Of a stretch of DNA of 64,000 bases, positions 49,526 to 63,835 are shown piece after piece (positions within the stretch are counted from its first letter, which is position 1; each line of letters opens with the position of its first letter). A program made the translations under genes and the position numbers. The notes under the pieces are model-generated. The model was not told the origin of the DNA, did no database searches, and worked only from the letters and a program-made list of their open reading frames with translations. The DNA is from Brugia malayi. Taxonomy: Eukaryota; Nematoda; Chromadorea; Rhabditida; Onchocercidae. The stretch covers positions 11,528,001 through 11,592,000 of the forward strand of contig NW_025062478.1 of NCBI RefSeq assembly GCF_000002995.4, written 5' to 3'.

Positions 49526-52500
49526 TAATATATAATAAATGTAAAATTAGTAATTAATCGTATTTTATTAAATAATTGCTCTTAAAAAAGAAAGAAAAAA
49601 TTATTTTATTTGCATTAAATAATTAAAAAACATTTTTTTTTTTGGAAAATGGAGCTTTTTTTGTTTGTTTGTTTGAAAGATTATTTTATAAATAATATAC
49701 AAAGATTAGTTTAACATTAAAATAACTAACATCAGGCGGAGAAACAGTGCCTTCTTCATTAAGTCGATCAATGGCATAATCAACGGCGCAAAGTGTACCT
49801 GTTCGACCGATACCAGCCGAACAATGTACGACAATTGGTCCTTTTTCATTTAGTATTTTTAGTTTTGTAATTAATGCAACTATTGGTGCACCGGAACGTG
49901 GTGATGAACGATCCGGCCAATTTAGCAATCTATAGTGATATACCTGATGTGTATCACCTCTGTAATACCTTCATAATAATAATTAAAATTAAAGTAAAAC
50001 ATTTTTTTTTTCTTTTTTAAAATATAATTCAAATTAAAAAAAAAAAAAAAAGATTAATTAAGAAATTGATGAAATTATTAATCGTACTCTAATCGTACGC
50101 TCATTATTTGACAGGTAATTGAATCTAAATGTTGGCCATCTCTTTCATTTTTCACAGTAATTCCACCATATCGAACTTTTTCACCAGTTGTTAAAGGATA
50201 ATATTCGGCGCATTTTGATTCGCCATCTTCGATAAAATCGCATAACATTACAATTGCTTTTACTTCTTCCTTAAAAAAAATTTTTTTTTTTAAAGGTAAA
50301 AATGTAGAAAAGAAGAAAAAAAAAAAAAGGATAAAATGTGAAGAAATTATTGTTATACCAAAAATGTTTTCAAGAAATATTTCTTCTTTATTAATATTTT
50401 TATAATTGTAAACTTATTTTAAAAAAGAATTATGTAAAAAGTAAACAAATGAAATGATAATTTGTCATTACTAAGTAAAGTAATTTATAAAGTTAGTTTT
50501 AAAAAAATACCAAATGTACTAAAAAAAAAAAAAAAAAAAAATTGTGTGTTTAAATGAATGATTCAATATATCGATTACATTTTATAGCTCATTTCATTTA
50601 TTTAGTGACTTTACCCTATTAATTTGCTTTTTAACAAATTGCTGCATACTTTTACCCACACACGTAACACGTACCCATTCAGAAAATATATGTTTACACT
50701 TAGATAATTATGAAAATATACGCGTAACGGATAATCCTACTTAAGAATACCCACAAAAGCACACGTATCTGTGTGCTTACCCAAGTGTCGACATATGCAC
50801 CGACTTAGGTAACCAAATACCTACCTGCCAAAAGCCAAAGATATACCTAGCAAATATCCACGTATACACGCAGTTACACTTACCTAACCTACCAGAACCT
50901 ACAGATACATCTACTTAGATACTCACGCATACTGCACCCATTCAGGCAGTCATACGTCTGGCACCAAAGTTCACAGATATACCATACCTACTGAAGTACC
51001 CACCTGTACACCTACTCAGGCAGTAGCCACACACGCACATACTTACCCACAGAATATACTTTCTCGGGCATCCAAGCGCTTATTGAGATATTTACACACA
51101 CATACACGCATACACAGACACACACACATACACACATACAAATGCTGTATGCTTACATTCAATGGGTATTAATCCATCAATATTGAGAAAAATGTTAGAG
51201 TGAATTAATTTGACAAATACCTTAAAAATCATCCACCAGAAATCTTCGATAGTTTCTTCGAGTGGTCCTTGCGTACAAATGTATCGTCTACTAGCCGAGA
51301 GTTGAACCCAATTAGCATGAATGTAATCGTTGTTTCTTGGACGATCCTTCAGCACTACTCTCGTCTTATCGAGACACATCACATCGGTGTAACTTAAATT
51401 AGAAATATTATTACTAATTCAGGGATTACTTTATTTTAAGTTAAATTAATTCTAATTTATTAAAACTGTGATTTTTTGCAAGAATAAATTGAAATCAATA
51501 AATATTTTAAATTTTTACTCTTTTCGAATATAGTATTCTAATTACTTATTTTAAAAATAATATAAATTAGTATAATTAATTGTACTTAAAATGCATTTAT
51601 TTATTTAATAGTATTTAGTTCATAAAGTGACTTTTTTTTTTTCAGATTAAATGTTATAATTAAAATTTTGTCAGTTATTTTATTGATAAAATTGCACAAA
51701 TTTAGCTTAGGAACTATCTAATAAAATAATTACGAAAAGAAACAATTATTTTTATTTTATAAAAAGTAATTTAGATAACTTTATTTTACAGAATAATTTA
51801 AATAACTATTGAGAGTGATTTTATCACATAATATTTGTAAAGTTTTATTCTGCAAATCTTTTTATAACTTAATAAGATTTATTTGATTAAAGGAATACAA
51901 AAATTGTGATAATAATGATAATAATTTATAATCATTTTAATGATAACAATTAACCGATTTTTAGCAGGATGTCGATCAAACATAATCGTTGTAATCTCAG
52001 GTGGTAAAAATTTTCGAATAGTTGCAAAATCTTTCAATATCGGTCGTAAACCTCTACGACAAATGGTTCTAACACATTCAAAAGCATTATCACCAATTTT
52101 ATCAGTAACTGCTATAGCATCTTTGTATGCTTAAAAATAAAATTTTTATCATTTTAATCAAAAAAAAAAGCTTATATTTTATTATATAAAACTTATTTAT
52201 AAAGTTTGTAAATTTTGTAAACCTTTTTATAATTTAATACAATTCATATGATTAAACGAATTAAAAATTGTAATAAAATTAAAATGTCATTCTTAGAATT
52301 TCTGGTAATTAAATATATGTTTTAGATATTAATAAAATACTAAATTAAAATTTATTCTAATTAATTAAAATAATTTTAAGAAAGGGAAAAATTAATTGAT
52401 TACCTGAATCAAGCTCAAAATCAACTTCTTTTACCGCTTCATCTTTAATATATGTTTTTCGTCTTTTTTCTTCCCCTTTTATACCACGTATTACTTTAAA

Positions 52501-54480
52501 TCTTTCTCTTGATCTCTGAATTTAAATTAATTAATTTAAAATTTAATTTGATTCTAATAAATAATGCAATAATATTTTAATGCTTATAAATTGTTACAGT
52601 ATTAACGATAATATTAATTTCAGCCAATTAATTAAATAATGGTATAAGAAGCATTAATAATTAGTTATTACTAATAAACATTACTTCTCTAAAAACAAAA
52701 AAACAAAAAACTTACACCTTTCCCTTTTCGTGTTCTGAAAAAATATTTGACTTTAATACTTTTTTTCAATTTTTATTCAACTAATTATAGAAGGTAATTA
52801 AAAAAAATTTTTGATAATAATACTTAAAATTAAATTCAAACTCTTTTTTTTTCAAAAAAAAAATTTGTTCAATTTCAATTTGAAAATTATGCACAAAAAT
52901 GAGAGAAAAAATTAAAACGTTTATAAATTTATCAATGTTTACTGTAAAATACTTACAATACACGAATTTTTCGGCTTGGACGTTCGTAACTTGGACGTTC
53001 ATTTACTATAAATTATTTAAATGTTTATATTTGTTCTAAAAGTATTTTTAATATTATTAACATTTTCATTTTTTCTCAATTTTTTTTTTTGTCAAATTTT
53101 TATATTTTTTCTAAAAATATTTTTGTTATTATCAATATATTATCAAATATTTATTATTTGTTATTACTAATTACTTTTGTTATTGTCTGTTTTTTTTCAT
53201 TATTTTTTTATATTTATTATTATTAATTACTATTGTTATTGTCTGTTTTTATTACTACTAATATTTATTTATTCACTTATTGTTATTAATACTATCATTG
53301 CTATATTAATATCTGTTTATCAGTTATCACTATTATTACTGATCACTATCACTATTATTATCAAAATCATAATCTGGATTTTATTACTATGATAAGAAAA
53401 AAAAGGTGTAAATGATAATGAAATGATAAAAGAATATACAACCGAAAAAAAATTATTATTATTCTGTGCCTAATTTATTTTATGCAAATTGCTATTAGCA
53501 TAAATATATCTATTAAAATTTGCGATTAAAATAAACAATTGTTATTGGTTTTGATGATAAAATATTCGATGAAAATAAGTAAACGTATATATTTGCATAA
53601 ATAATTAAATAAAAAGATTATAAAATTTCAAATTCATTGCATTGTTATTGAATATTTCAGTTAAATTTATCTTTTATTTTTTAGTTATTTCATTAATATT
53701 TTTTGTTGCACTAAATAATTTTAAATAAATTTGGAATTCAAATAAGTATAGAATTAATGAATAATAGAATTAATTTTAATTAATATACCATCTTCTTCGC
53801 ATGTAACCAATTCACTTCCGTCATCTTTCAATTGCTTCAGATGTCGCGTTTTAGTCTTTTTTATAAAAAAAAAATAAAGTCAAATTAATTTTCATAGTTT
53901 AAAAATTTTTTTTTTTAGATAAGAATTGACAATTAGTTAAACTGCATGAATGATTAATAATGAGGCAGGAATCACTGTGCCCAATTTTTTTTTTCCGTTT
54001 CCGGAAACTATTAAACGACAATAATTAATCAGTATATCACTGAGTACTGAATCAAATAATATTATTTATTTTTATGGATAGATAAATAAAAATTAGATAT
54101 GTTAAGAGAATAAATTATGTAAATGGTAAATTTCCATTGAAAAAAAAAAAAAAACTTAAACTAATTTAGAATTTTTTTTTTTTTTTTTTTTTTTTTTGTT
54201 CAGAATAACTAAGGAAAAATCGAATGAATTTTTCGGATTATAGCAAATTGAGAAAGGCAAAATTTAATTTTTTGTTTCGAATAAACAACAAATTTTTATT
54301 TATATAAAAAAATAAAACGAAAAATGGAAGAGAAAGCAAAATTAAATTTCAATTTGTGATTAATTTTTGAAGTATTACTATCTAGTTATTACATGAATTA
54401 TTTCATTGTTTGACTTGCAAAAATTTGAAAGTAATTTTTGTTAAAAATTTGAAAAATTTTACTTTACGCTTTTTATGCAT
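48086..54480 (-). CDS. Cytoplasmic protein tyrosine phosphatase (nematode PTP type)
   Basis: Removes phosphate from phosphotyrosine. Minus-strand exons, 5' to 3': 54463-54480, 53790-53856, 52957-53005, 52716-52734, 52404-52515, 51955-52129, 51221-51392, 50088-50269, 49731-49968, 48086-48301; 415 residues, all phases agree. The start exon encodes only MHKKRK and is preceded by TTTTCAG ending at 54504, a probable trans-splice site; this first exon is the least certain. A basic Lys/Arg-rich N-terminus of about 80 residues with no signal or membrane segment leads to one PTP domain. Its motifs are AKNRYTDV, NDYIHANW, CTQGPLEETIEDFWWM, the WPD loop (282-284), P-loop HCSAGIGRTG with Cys314 and Arg320, and Q-loop Gln358. 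All catalytic residues are present, so it should be active. Single-domain PTPs of this form are expanded in nematodes and often germline-expressed (family knowledge). Large introns hold repeats. Confidence 0.93.
48360..49095. repeat. ATT/TTG-rich array with ~66-bp period in phosphatase intron
   Basis: Blocks of TTATTATTATTAGTATTG, TATATCACTATTATTGTATATT and GTCATTGTATAATTG recur about every 66 bases for roughly six copies, then fade into plain ATT repeats. It lies within the last intron of the PTP gene, close to the final exon. Confidence 0.85.
50640..51160. repeat. Degenerate TACC/ACAC-rich island in phosphatase intron
   Basis: About 0.5 kb of markedly higher GC than its surroundings, built of loosely repeated ACACGTA, TACCCA and TACCTAC words on the plus strand, ending in a (CA)n-like run. 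Related phrases CCCATTCAG (about 50675 and 50938) and CTACTCAGG (about 51013) suggest a decayed minisatellite. On the transcribed minus strand it is GT-rich with repeated GGTAAG and GGTAGGT. No coding frame of interest is present. Confidence 0.6.
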
Positions 54481-54504
54481 TTTTGCTTAATAATAATGGC
54501 GGCC

Positions 54505-57500
54505 TGAAAATTGCAAAAATTTTTTTTTTTATTTTTCATTTGAAAATAATAATATTTACAATTTAATTTGAAATTAATTCTTTATTTATTTCCTTTTTTC
54601 CGCCCAAGTTTAAGCAATAAATATTATTATTTTCAAAAAAAAAATTTTATCACAATCAGTTTATTTGGTAATTTTTCTTTTTTCTAAAAACAACATTTAA
54701 TATTTGTTTAATTAATCAAAAAATTCTTCCATTTTTTATTTTAATTATTTCATTTAAATTTAAAAAAATGAAATTTAGACAAAGAAAATGTGTGTTTTCT
54801 TATTATTTATGAATTCATAGTTATTTAAAAAAAAAAAATTAAATTAAATTAAATTAAAACAAAACAACGAATTAGCGATGACAAGGACAGACCGTTTGTT
54901 AAATTGAAAATAATATACAATGCAAAATGAAATATTTTTTTATAATATATAAAATTATGCAAAATTCTATGCATATTTTCTTTTTTTAATATGAATTATT
55001 CCTTTTTTTTTTTTTCTTTTGAATTCATTTAATTATTTATTTTAAATTTATTTCAATTTATTAATTCAATTTTTTTCTTCTTGTCTTACTCTTTTATTTC
55101 TTAATTCTTTTTAATTATTATCAATATTAGTAATCTATTATTGAATTAATTCAATAATTTCTTTTGATATATTTTAAATTATCATTTTATTATTTCATTA
55201 AAAAATTACTGACATAATAATCTAATTAAATTTTCCAACTCTTTTTTTTTTTACTCTTCCACTTTCTTTTCTTTCCCTCTCTCTCCCTCTCCTTCAAAAT
55301 ATTATTTAAATTATGAAAATATTATTAAAGTGTGGTAGATTAAAATATGGAAAAATTAAGAATGGAAATATTATTATTAATTATCAAAAGAAAAATCAAA
55401 AAAAAAATCAAAAAAAAAAATAATAATTTTTTATCACTAAAAATAAATTTAAATATTTACAAATAATCCTTGCAATTTTATATAAATATTTATTAATTTA
55501 GTAAACGAAAAAAAGTAGAATGAGAAAAAATGAGAATGTTTATTTAAATTTTCTAAATTTTCTCCTTTCAAAATTAGCATAATTTACTATTTATTACAAT
55601 CGTTTCTTTCAAATTATAAAATTTTAAACATTTACAGCAAATTGATAAAATTAATTTAAAATATGAAATTGATAAATAATAATTTTAAAAAAGTATGGCA
55701 GTAAATGATTGAATAAAAATTATTGATAAAATGGAAGGAACGAAAAAAGAAAAATGCAAAGAAATGAAAAAGGAAAATAATTTATATTTCATTGAAAGGT
55801 CACAGTTTAGCTATGTTAAATGTTAAATATTATTAATGAATCAAAAAAAAAAAGTTTTTTTTAGTTTAATTTTTTTGCTAATTTTTTTTTATAAAAAGTT
55901 TTTGTTTTTTTTTTTTTTTTTTTTTTTTTCAAGAAAGATTTATAAAATAAAATATTTATCATCTAAACACATTTAATTTTTTTTTTTTTGATCTTTAAGG
56001 AAAAAATTGAAAAAAAAAAAAATGTCTGTGAAATTTTAAATGATAAAAAATGACAATTATTTGTCGTTTATTATAATTTTATGATTTAGTCATATTTTTT
56101 TTTTTTATTTTATATTTATGCAATCATAAATTTTCTTTCTTTTCTTTTCAATTTTTTTTTTAATTTTTTAAAAAAGAATGTTTTAGTGAAAGAAATATCA
56201 TCAAGCATTTACGTTTGTTATTTTCTTTCTCTTTTTCTTATTTTATTTAATCAAAAAATTTTTGTAAATTAAAAAAAAATTAGCTTTTTTTTCTTTTGAG
56301 AATTCGCTTTCCTTTCCTATTTATTTAATCAATGGAAATGAAAAATGTTAAAAGTTTAATTTAAAAAAAAAAAACAAAAAAAAAAAGAAAGAATAAAAAA
56401 AAATTGTTCAAATAGATTTATAAAAATATTATAATTACTAAATTTAATTAGGCTTTAAAAGAATGAATTTAGGCTTTTTTCTTTTTCAACTTTTTTACTA
56501 CAAGAATAAAAAGTAATTTATGATAAAATGGATTTAATAATTTGTAATAAATAATTTGAAATGAAATTTATTATTTTCAATTTCTTATTATTTAGATAAT
56601 TGTATGCAACTTTAATTTAGTTTAAATGAATAGTTTTTGATTCAAATTTTTTCTGTTTTTTGTTTCAAAAAAAGTTAAACTTTCAAATTTTGATGAATTG
56701 AAAAAATTAAAAAAGGTAATTTTTTTTTTTTATTGAAAATTTTTATTAAAATAAGTATAAAATTAAAAATGTAATTTATTTGTCACAAATTTGTCACATT
56801 GAATTATTAGTAATACATTTTCAATTCAAATTTTAATCGTATAATTTTCATGTAAACAATATTATAATGAATGTTTAATATTCGTAAATAATTTTATGAT
56901 AAATTACTTTCAAATTTTGTTTTAAATTGTTGTTTTTTTAATTTAATTTAATTTCTGCTCAGTTTAATTAATTTCTTTAAAAAATTTCAGATATAAATTT
57001 AATTAAATATTACTGTTTTCTTTTTTTTTTTGCTTCAAATGCTAATTTCAACAATAAAATTTTTTCACTTCTTCCTACAAAAATTATACTTTGACATTTT
57101 CCTCTGTTTTTAATTATTTTATTCAAATTAAAATTTTTTTGAAATTTGTATATTAAATTTAAAGAATATATAAAATTGTCGAAATTTTACAAGTTTTTGA
57201 GAATTTTAAAATCTTTGTTATACATTGCTAATTCGAAATTGTCATTATTAACAAAATTGCTTTTGCTAATTTTAGTACTAAACTAATTACAATTAGAAAA
57301 AAAGATTTAATCGGGTAAAATGCCATCTTATTTGTTTAAAATATTTATAACTAATATTATTATTATTGATTTCTTTTCAAAATTTAAAAATATCATTAAT
57401 CATTGATAAATTTTGATCATTTATAATTTATTTTTCTTCAAGTATAAATGCTACAAATGTTAATTTTATTGTTTCTTTCTTTCCTTTTATGCTAATAATT

Positions 57501-58320
57501 TTCATAAAAATTCAAAAAAATAAAATAAATAAGAAAGTAAGCGCTAATTCATATATTTCATAATTACTTTCTAAATTTTAAAGTACATTTTATTACTTTA
57601 TTGATAATTTTTTATTTTTTTTGTTTATCTTTCAATTATATTATTATTATTTGTTTCATTGATATTTTTAAACTTACTTTTTTTGCCAGCTTGCAAAATA
57701 TGTTTAAACTTGCAAAATGCTTACTTTATTTTTTTTTTTTTTTTTTTTTTTTTGTTACAAAATAAAAATGAAAATATTTCAAAGAAAAATGAAACTTAAA
57801 ACATGAAAGAAAGTATTTTGAAGAAGGAAGAAAGCATTGACGAAAAAATTATTTGTACTTTTGCAAAATTTAAATTTTTTGAAGAATTTTTGCAATGAAA
57901 AAAAAAAAAAAATAACATTTTAATTGCTTGCAGTAAGCTAAAAAGAAAAACTTAAAAGCATATAGTGGTTGATAAATTATTGTAAATGAAGGAATGAATA
58001 ATAATGAAAAAGTAAATAAATTACTAATTGTTTCTTTTCAGTAAATAAATTAATTAAGATTAAGATAGCTTTCATGTCTTATCTTTAGTTACTGATAAGT
58101 GTTAAAAAATCCTCAATTTTATCAAAAAATATAATTAGCTAATTTTTTTTTTCAGCAATTAAATTCATTTTATTAGTCAATTGTTGAGTAATTGCATAAA
58201 TTTTGATTAAAATCTTTGATAATATATGCAAATTTAGTCCTTAATTGTCCAAAAAATGATAAATGTTAGTTAGAATTAGCTTTCTGTTTGAAACAATTAG
58301 CATATGATATTACTAAAAGC
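54505..58320. other. AT-rich non-coding region upstream of the phosphatase gene
   Basis: Contains long poly-T and poly-A runs and the putative outron or promoter of the PTP gene. I read both strands and found no exon with domain or codon character. Confidence 0.5.
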
Positions 58321-58655
58321 TGAAAGATAGCTTTTATGTCTTAACTGATAAGCGTCAAGCAGTATTGCATCTTTAGTTACTGATAAGTGTTAAGCAGTAT
58401 GTGTCTTTAGTTACTGATAAGCGTCAAGCAGTATTGCATCTTTAGTTACTGATAAGTGTTAAGCAGTATGTGCTTTTAGTTACTGATAAGTGTTAAGCAG
58501 TATGTACCTTTAGTTACTGATAAGTGTTAAGCAGTATGTACCTTTAGTTACTGATAAGTGTTAAGCAGTATGTGCTTTTAGTTACTGATAAGTGTTAAGC
58601 AGTATGTGTCTTTAGTTACTGATAAGTGTTAAGCAGTATGTATCTTTAGTTGTTC
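58321..58655. repeat. Minisatellite with nine ACTGATAAG-type units
   Basis: Period about 34 bp, nine units, two variants (GATAAGTGTTAAGCAGTATG and GATAAGCGTCAAGCAGTATTG). Every unit carries CTGATAAG, usually in TTTAGTTACTGATAAG. A single related unit lies at about 58085-58110. ACTGATAA is the extended consensus of intestinal GATA factors in C. elegans, so the array could bind them (inference). Confidence 0.9.
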
Positions 58656-59849
58656 AAATGATCAATCAATAACGAAGAATTATTTAATGAAATTTGCAAA
58701 AAATTTTATCATATTCTTATCAATTAACAGAATTAATCATTTCATTCTTTTTTTTTTTTTTTTTTTTTTTTGTGAAAAGACAATTAATAATTAAATTGCA
58801 AAAAAAAAAAAAAAATTTCGTATGCAGTAAATAACAAAAGTTATTATTATCTGTTTAATAAAATCAATAATTAATTAATGTTTTTTTTTTAAATTTAAAT
58901 TAAAATAACATAAATAATAATTTTCATTTTCTATCTTTTTTTTTCGTCATTTATATTTTTATAAATTTTGCTTTTTTTTTTTTTTTTATTTAAAGTTCAA
59001 TGCAGTTTTGCTTCAACTGTAAGCAAACAATCAATGCATTCACTAATTTTTTTTTTTTTTATTTGTTCAAATTGCATTAAATTTTAAATCGTATTTTATT
59101 AATTTAATTTCTATTAATTTCCTATTTATTTGCACAGATGCAAACTTTTCAATGATTATATATCCATTATAAAAATGAAATAAAAAAAAAAAAGGAAATG
59201 AATTGAATGTACTTAACATTTGATAATATTTTATTTTGATCATTATTTTGCCATCATCAATCAATTTATGAATTTTTTTCTGATTATTTCATTTTATATA
59301 TTTTTTTTTTTTTTTGGAAAATTTATGCTTTTTTTATGGGTAATTATTTAATTTAAATAAATAGTTAAATAGCAAAATTAATAAATAATAAATGTTGGAA
59401 ATGAATGATACAATTTTATTTTGTTTTATGGTTTAAAAATTTGATTTTACATTTTATTGTATTAAATAAACATCGCTTATTGAATTTTTATTCTTTTTCT
59501 TTTTTAATTTTTTATTATTGCAAAAAAATTATTACTTTATTGTGCTAATAATATATAATAAGAATTTATTTTATTGATTATAAAAATTATCAGATATTAA
59601 GTAAATAAATTTTGAGATAATTTAATTCTATTACTGAAATATAATAATTGATTACAAAAAAAAAAGGAATTATTTATGATTTTGTCATTTCTTTGCTGTC
59701 ATCATAATAACTTTTTCATTTTAATCGTTTAGAATAATCTAATTTGTTGTTACCTTGGTATTAAGTAAAATATACTTAATACTTATTAAGTAAAAAATAT
59801 AAAGTTATTAAGTAAAATATAAAATTACAAAAATAGGAATCTAATAATA

Positions 59850-60145
59850 AATGCATTTTTAAATTTAGTATTGATTGTTGAATTTATTTATGCAATTATT
59901 ATTTTTAATGCATTTTTAAATTTAGTATTTTAATGCATTTTAAAAAAATTTAATTGATTGTTGAATTTATTTATGCAATTATTATTTTTAATGCATTTTA
60001 AAATTTAGTATTTTAATGCATTTTAAAATTTAGTATTTTAATGCATTTTAAAAAAATTTAATTGATTGTTGAATTTATTTATGTAATTATTATTTTTTAA
60101 TGCATTTTAAAATTTAGTATTGATTGTTGAAATTATTTATGCAAT
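59850..60145. repeat. Tandem array of ATTGATTGTTGAATTTATTTA units
   Basis: About four irregular copies of TTGATTGTTGAATTTATTTA plus GCAATTATTATTTTTAATGC. They are interspersed with a sub-repeat TTTTAATGCATTTTAAAATT. Copy length varies because the sub-repeat expands independently. Confidence 0.8.
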
Positions 60146-60486
60146 TAATACAAACCAAAATTAATTTATAAATTTAATGTAACATAAAAAAAAAAAAAAA
60201 AAATTTCTTTTTTCATTATTTATATTCTCATCAATAATAATTAACATAAAATTACTTTCAGTTTTAATATAATAAAATATTTTTTAATGTAAATAAAATA
60301 TTTTGATAAAATATAAATGTGAAAATTTTCTCTCTCAGAATTTTAATATATACAGCAAATTAACAATTCAAATAAGCTTAATTTAAAAATTAAATAAAAA
60401 AAAACTTTGTAAGCTTCCATTTCTTATGTTTCTTCTTTTCTCATTTTATTCCATTCTTCTTATACCTCTCTCTCTCTCTCTTTCTT

Positions 60487-60519
<33 letters not shown>

Positions 60520-61043
60520 TATTCTCAGATATAATTACATTGATTATTTCAAAGCTAAGTCATAAATTCTTCTTTTTTAAAAAAAAAATGCTACAAACTA
60601 AAATTGATTCACTTTTTTTGGTTTTTTCTTTTTTTTAAATTTTATTTCATTTCACTTCACTTTTTTTTTTTGAAATGTGACAAATATTTTAAAGAAAAAA
60701 AAAGTGGAAAAGAAAGAAAATTGATTAAAATTAATTATTTCTTTAAAAGAAATATCATTTTTTTTTCTCTAACTTTTTCTTTCTCTCTCATTAATTTAAA
60801 TTAAATGCATTTATTACTAATTAAATTCAATAATTATTCAAGAAATATATAAAAGAAAGAAAAAAACTGATAAATAATGGAATATTATAAAAAAAAATTA
60901 TAAAAATGAAAATAATATTAATATAACATCGATCTTTTATTTTACCTATTTTAAATTATTTATATTCTTTATTTATTGTTGTAGAAAACACAAAAAAAAA
61001 AAAACCAAAGAAAGAAGAATAAATAATTTAATTAATTTTAATA

Positions 61044-61069
61044 TACTGATATATTCCAGTATATCAGTA
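61044..61069. repeat. Perfect 10-bp-stem hairpin
   Basis: Arms TACTGATATA and TATATCAGTA are exact reverse complements around a 6-base loop TTCCAG. It lies in non-coding DNA. Its function is unknown, and a bidirectional terminator or decayed inverted repeat are possible. Confidence 0.7.
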
Positions 61070-61107
61070 CTTGATGTTATCTATTCTGATATAATATATT
61101 TTTTTGG

Positions 61108-61225
61108 TGTATATTTTGGTACACATTTTAATTTCAGTATACATTTTAGTACACATTTTAATTTTTTTAGTATATATTTAATAAACATTTTAATTTTAGT
61201 ATATATTTTAGTACACATTTCAATA
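61108..61225. repeat. Short tandem array with GTACACATTTTAAT units
   Basis: Four irregular copies of a unit of roughly 30-40 bp built from TATATTTTAGTACACATTTT. It directly follows the hairpin at 61044. Confidence 0.65.
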
Positions 61226-63835
61226 TGGTTAATATTAAAAAGTATATAACTTATTTTTTATATTTTATATAAAATATTTTTTATTGTTATATAATATTGT
61301 ACAATTTGCGCCATTCAAATATAGCTGAAACAAAAGGAAAAAAAAAAAAAAGACGGAAGTAGTTAAAAAGTAAAATAAAAATTAATACGATGTAAGGGAA
61401 ATGGAAAATTTTAAGCTTTAAATTACATTTTAATTGAATTTGCCATTAAGTTAACCTTTAGGTAATAATAAAAAGTAATGCAATCTTATTGACAATAAGT
61501 AATATTGCCGTGACATTTGTCACCAATTATCGTATTATTCACTTTTTTTTTTCACTTTTTTAACCACCTGTCATTGTACTGAAATATACTTTAAATATAA
61601 ATAATAAGTAAGTAAATTTAATGATTTTTATTGATTATAAATATAAAATTCAATTTTATACTGCCTGATAACAATTAATTATTATTGGAATGTATTAAAA
61701 TTAGAAATACTTAACTTTAAATTTAAATTTAATACATTTAAAATTTCAAGAAAATATTACAAAAACATAATTGTTGCAATTTTTTTTTTTTTTTTTTTGC
61801 AAAATAAAAATTAATAGCGGTATTTTTCCAAAATTTTTAACAATATAATGTTGTGAAACGTAAAGTAAGATAAAATTAATGGAAATATATTTATTGTTAT
61901 AATAAAGTTTCCGGAAACATTTTTATCGTTTATTGAAATTAAATGCATTCATTTAATTCATCCAATAATTCCGGAATATGAAAGCACAAAACTGAAACAT
62001 TCAAAGTTAATTTTTCCGTTTATTTGCTATTGTGTTGTTGTAATTTACATAAACAAGAATTTTGTTTAGAATTAAATGGAAATGTTTTAAAAATAAGTAA
62101 AAAAAAAATTATGCAATTTAATAATTTTCTTTCTAACTCACAAATTAGTTTAACAAATTTTATAAACAATTTCATATGATTTTAAATTTATACAATGAAA
62201 ATTTTAATAACAAAATAGATTTTTTGTCAATTTGCGCCAATTTCCACTTTTTATTAAAAAAAATTACAATTTTATGCATATTACATTCATTTTATTTATG
62301 TTTATCTTTCTTTTATTAATGAATCTAATTAAAATAATAATTTAAATAAACTGAAAAATTATTGATTTAAGTTTTTGATAATTTTGGTACTTTAGAAACC
62401 ATACATTTTTTGAAAAATGTATTTCAAATTATTGTACGAAAAATAAATTTTAATCATAGTATATTATTAGTTTCATATTTATCAACATGTGATAAATGAT
62501 AATTTCATTTTTGATTGAATCATTCTTAATTCTAATCATTAACTTTTATTTTTTGAAATATACACTGATAACGAAAGAATGATTGTTAATGGAATAATAT
62601 ATTATCATATTGCTACATATTTAAACATTTTTTTTTTTTTTTAACAAATAATTTACAATCAAATAATGTAGCAAATATTTTTGTAAAAATATTTTTTACT
62701 TTTTATTTTTAATAAAAATTAATATAATCAAATTAAAATAACTTTCATCTTTTTGTTTTCCAAAAAATACATTTTTATTCAAAATAATAACATTTAGATT
62801 CAAAAAATAATATTTAGATTTTCGTAAGTAATTTTTTGTTAATTTACTTTTTTAATTTAAAAAGTTTCATTTTGCATTACTGAAAATTAAAAATGAAAAG
62901 AACAAAAAAAAAAAAAAAGAAGAAAAATTGATGATATATTCTCATTGTGCTGAAAAATAATTAAAAAGGAAACCAATTGAATTTCATTAATTAATTATAA
63001 TATATTTATTCCAAAATTTATGCTAACATTTAGCATTCCAAAAAGAAAATAATGAAGAAAGAAGAAGCAAAGATCAATAAAAGATTTTTTTTTTTTAATT
63101 AAGCTTTTCATTATTACAATTCAAATATTGATTACAACACAGACAACAGAATAAAAAAAATTTCTATTTTAATGTTTTAGCAATTGTCATTCTGTTTGCT
63201 TCATTTTTGCTCTTTTGTTGTTTATTTATTTATTTTTTGCTTTCTTATAGATTTAATTAAAATCATTTTTAATTATAATTTATTTATTTTAAATATTAAC
63301 TCAGTTTAAAAAAGGATATTATTTTATGAAATTAGTGGTATTACTTAATTATTTCTTTTTCTTTGACATAAAACTAAAAATAATGCCTACATTATAATTT
63401 TAATATATTTAATACAAAAATTAAAATATACACTTTTATCAAAAGAAAAAAAAATTACTTCTAAATTAATTGTTTTATATTATAAATGCTGCATACTTTT
63501 AATAATTTTAGTTTATATTTCAATTAATCAATCCATCGATTAATGGAATAATTACTTAATTTATTCTTTAATTAATAGAATTTATTTTTATATATTCAAT
63601 TTGCAAAATTAGAATACAAAATAAATTTTTAATAAACTTAAATTATACTAAAATATCATAAATGATAATTTTGTTAATGCAAAATAAAAAAAAAAAGATT
63701 TTTTAAATTAATTTATTAATATGCGCTATTTTATTTTTCACTTTATTTCTTTGAAAGAAAAAAAAAATTTAAAACTTCTTAGTTCCTTTTTTTTTTTTAA
63801 ATTTAAAAATTTTTCAATATCAATGATTAATGTTA

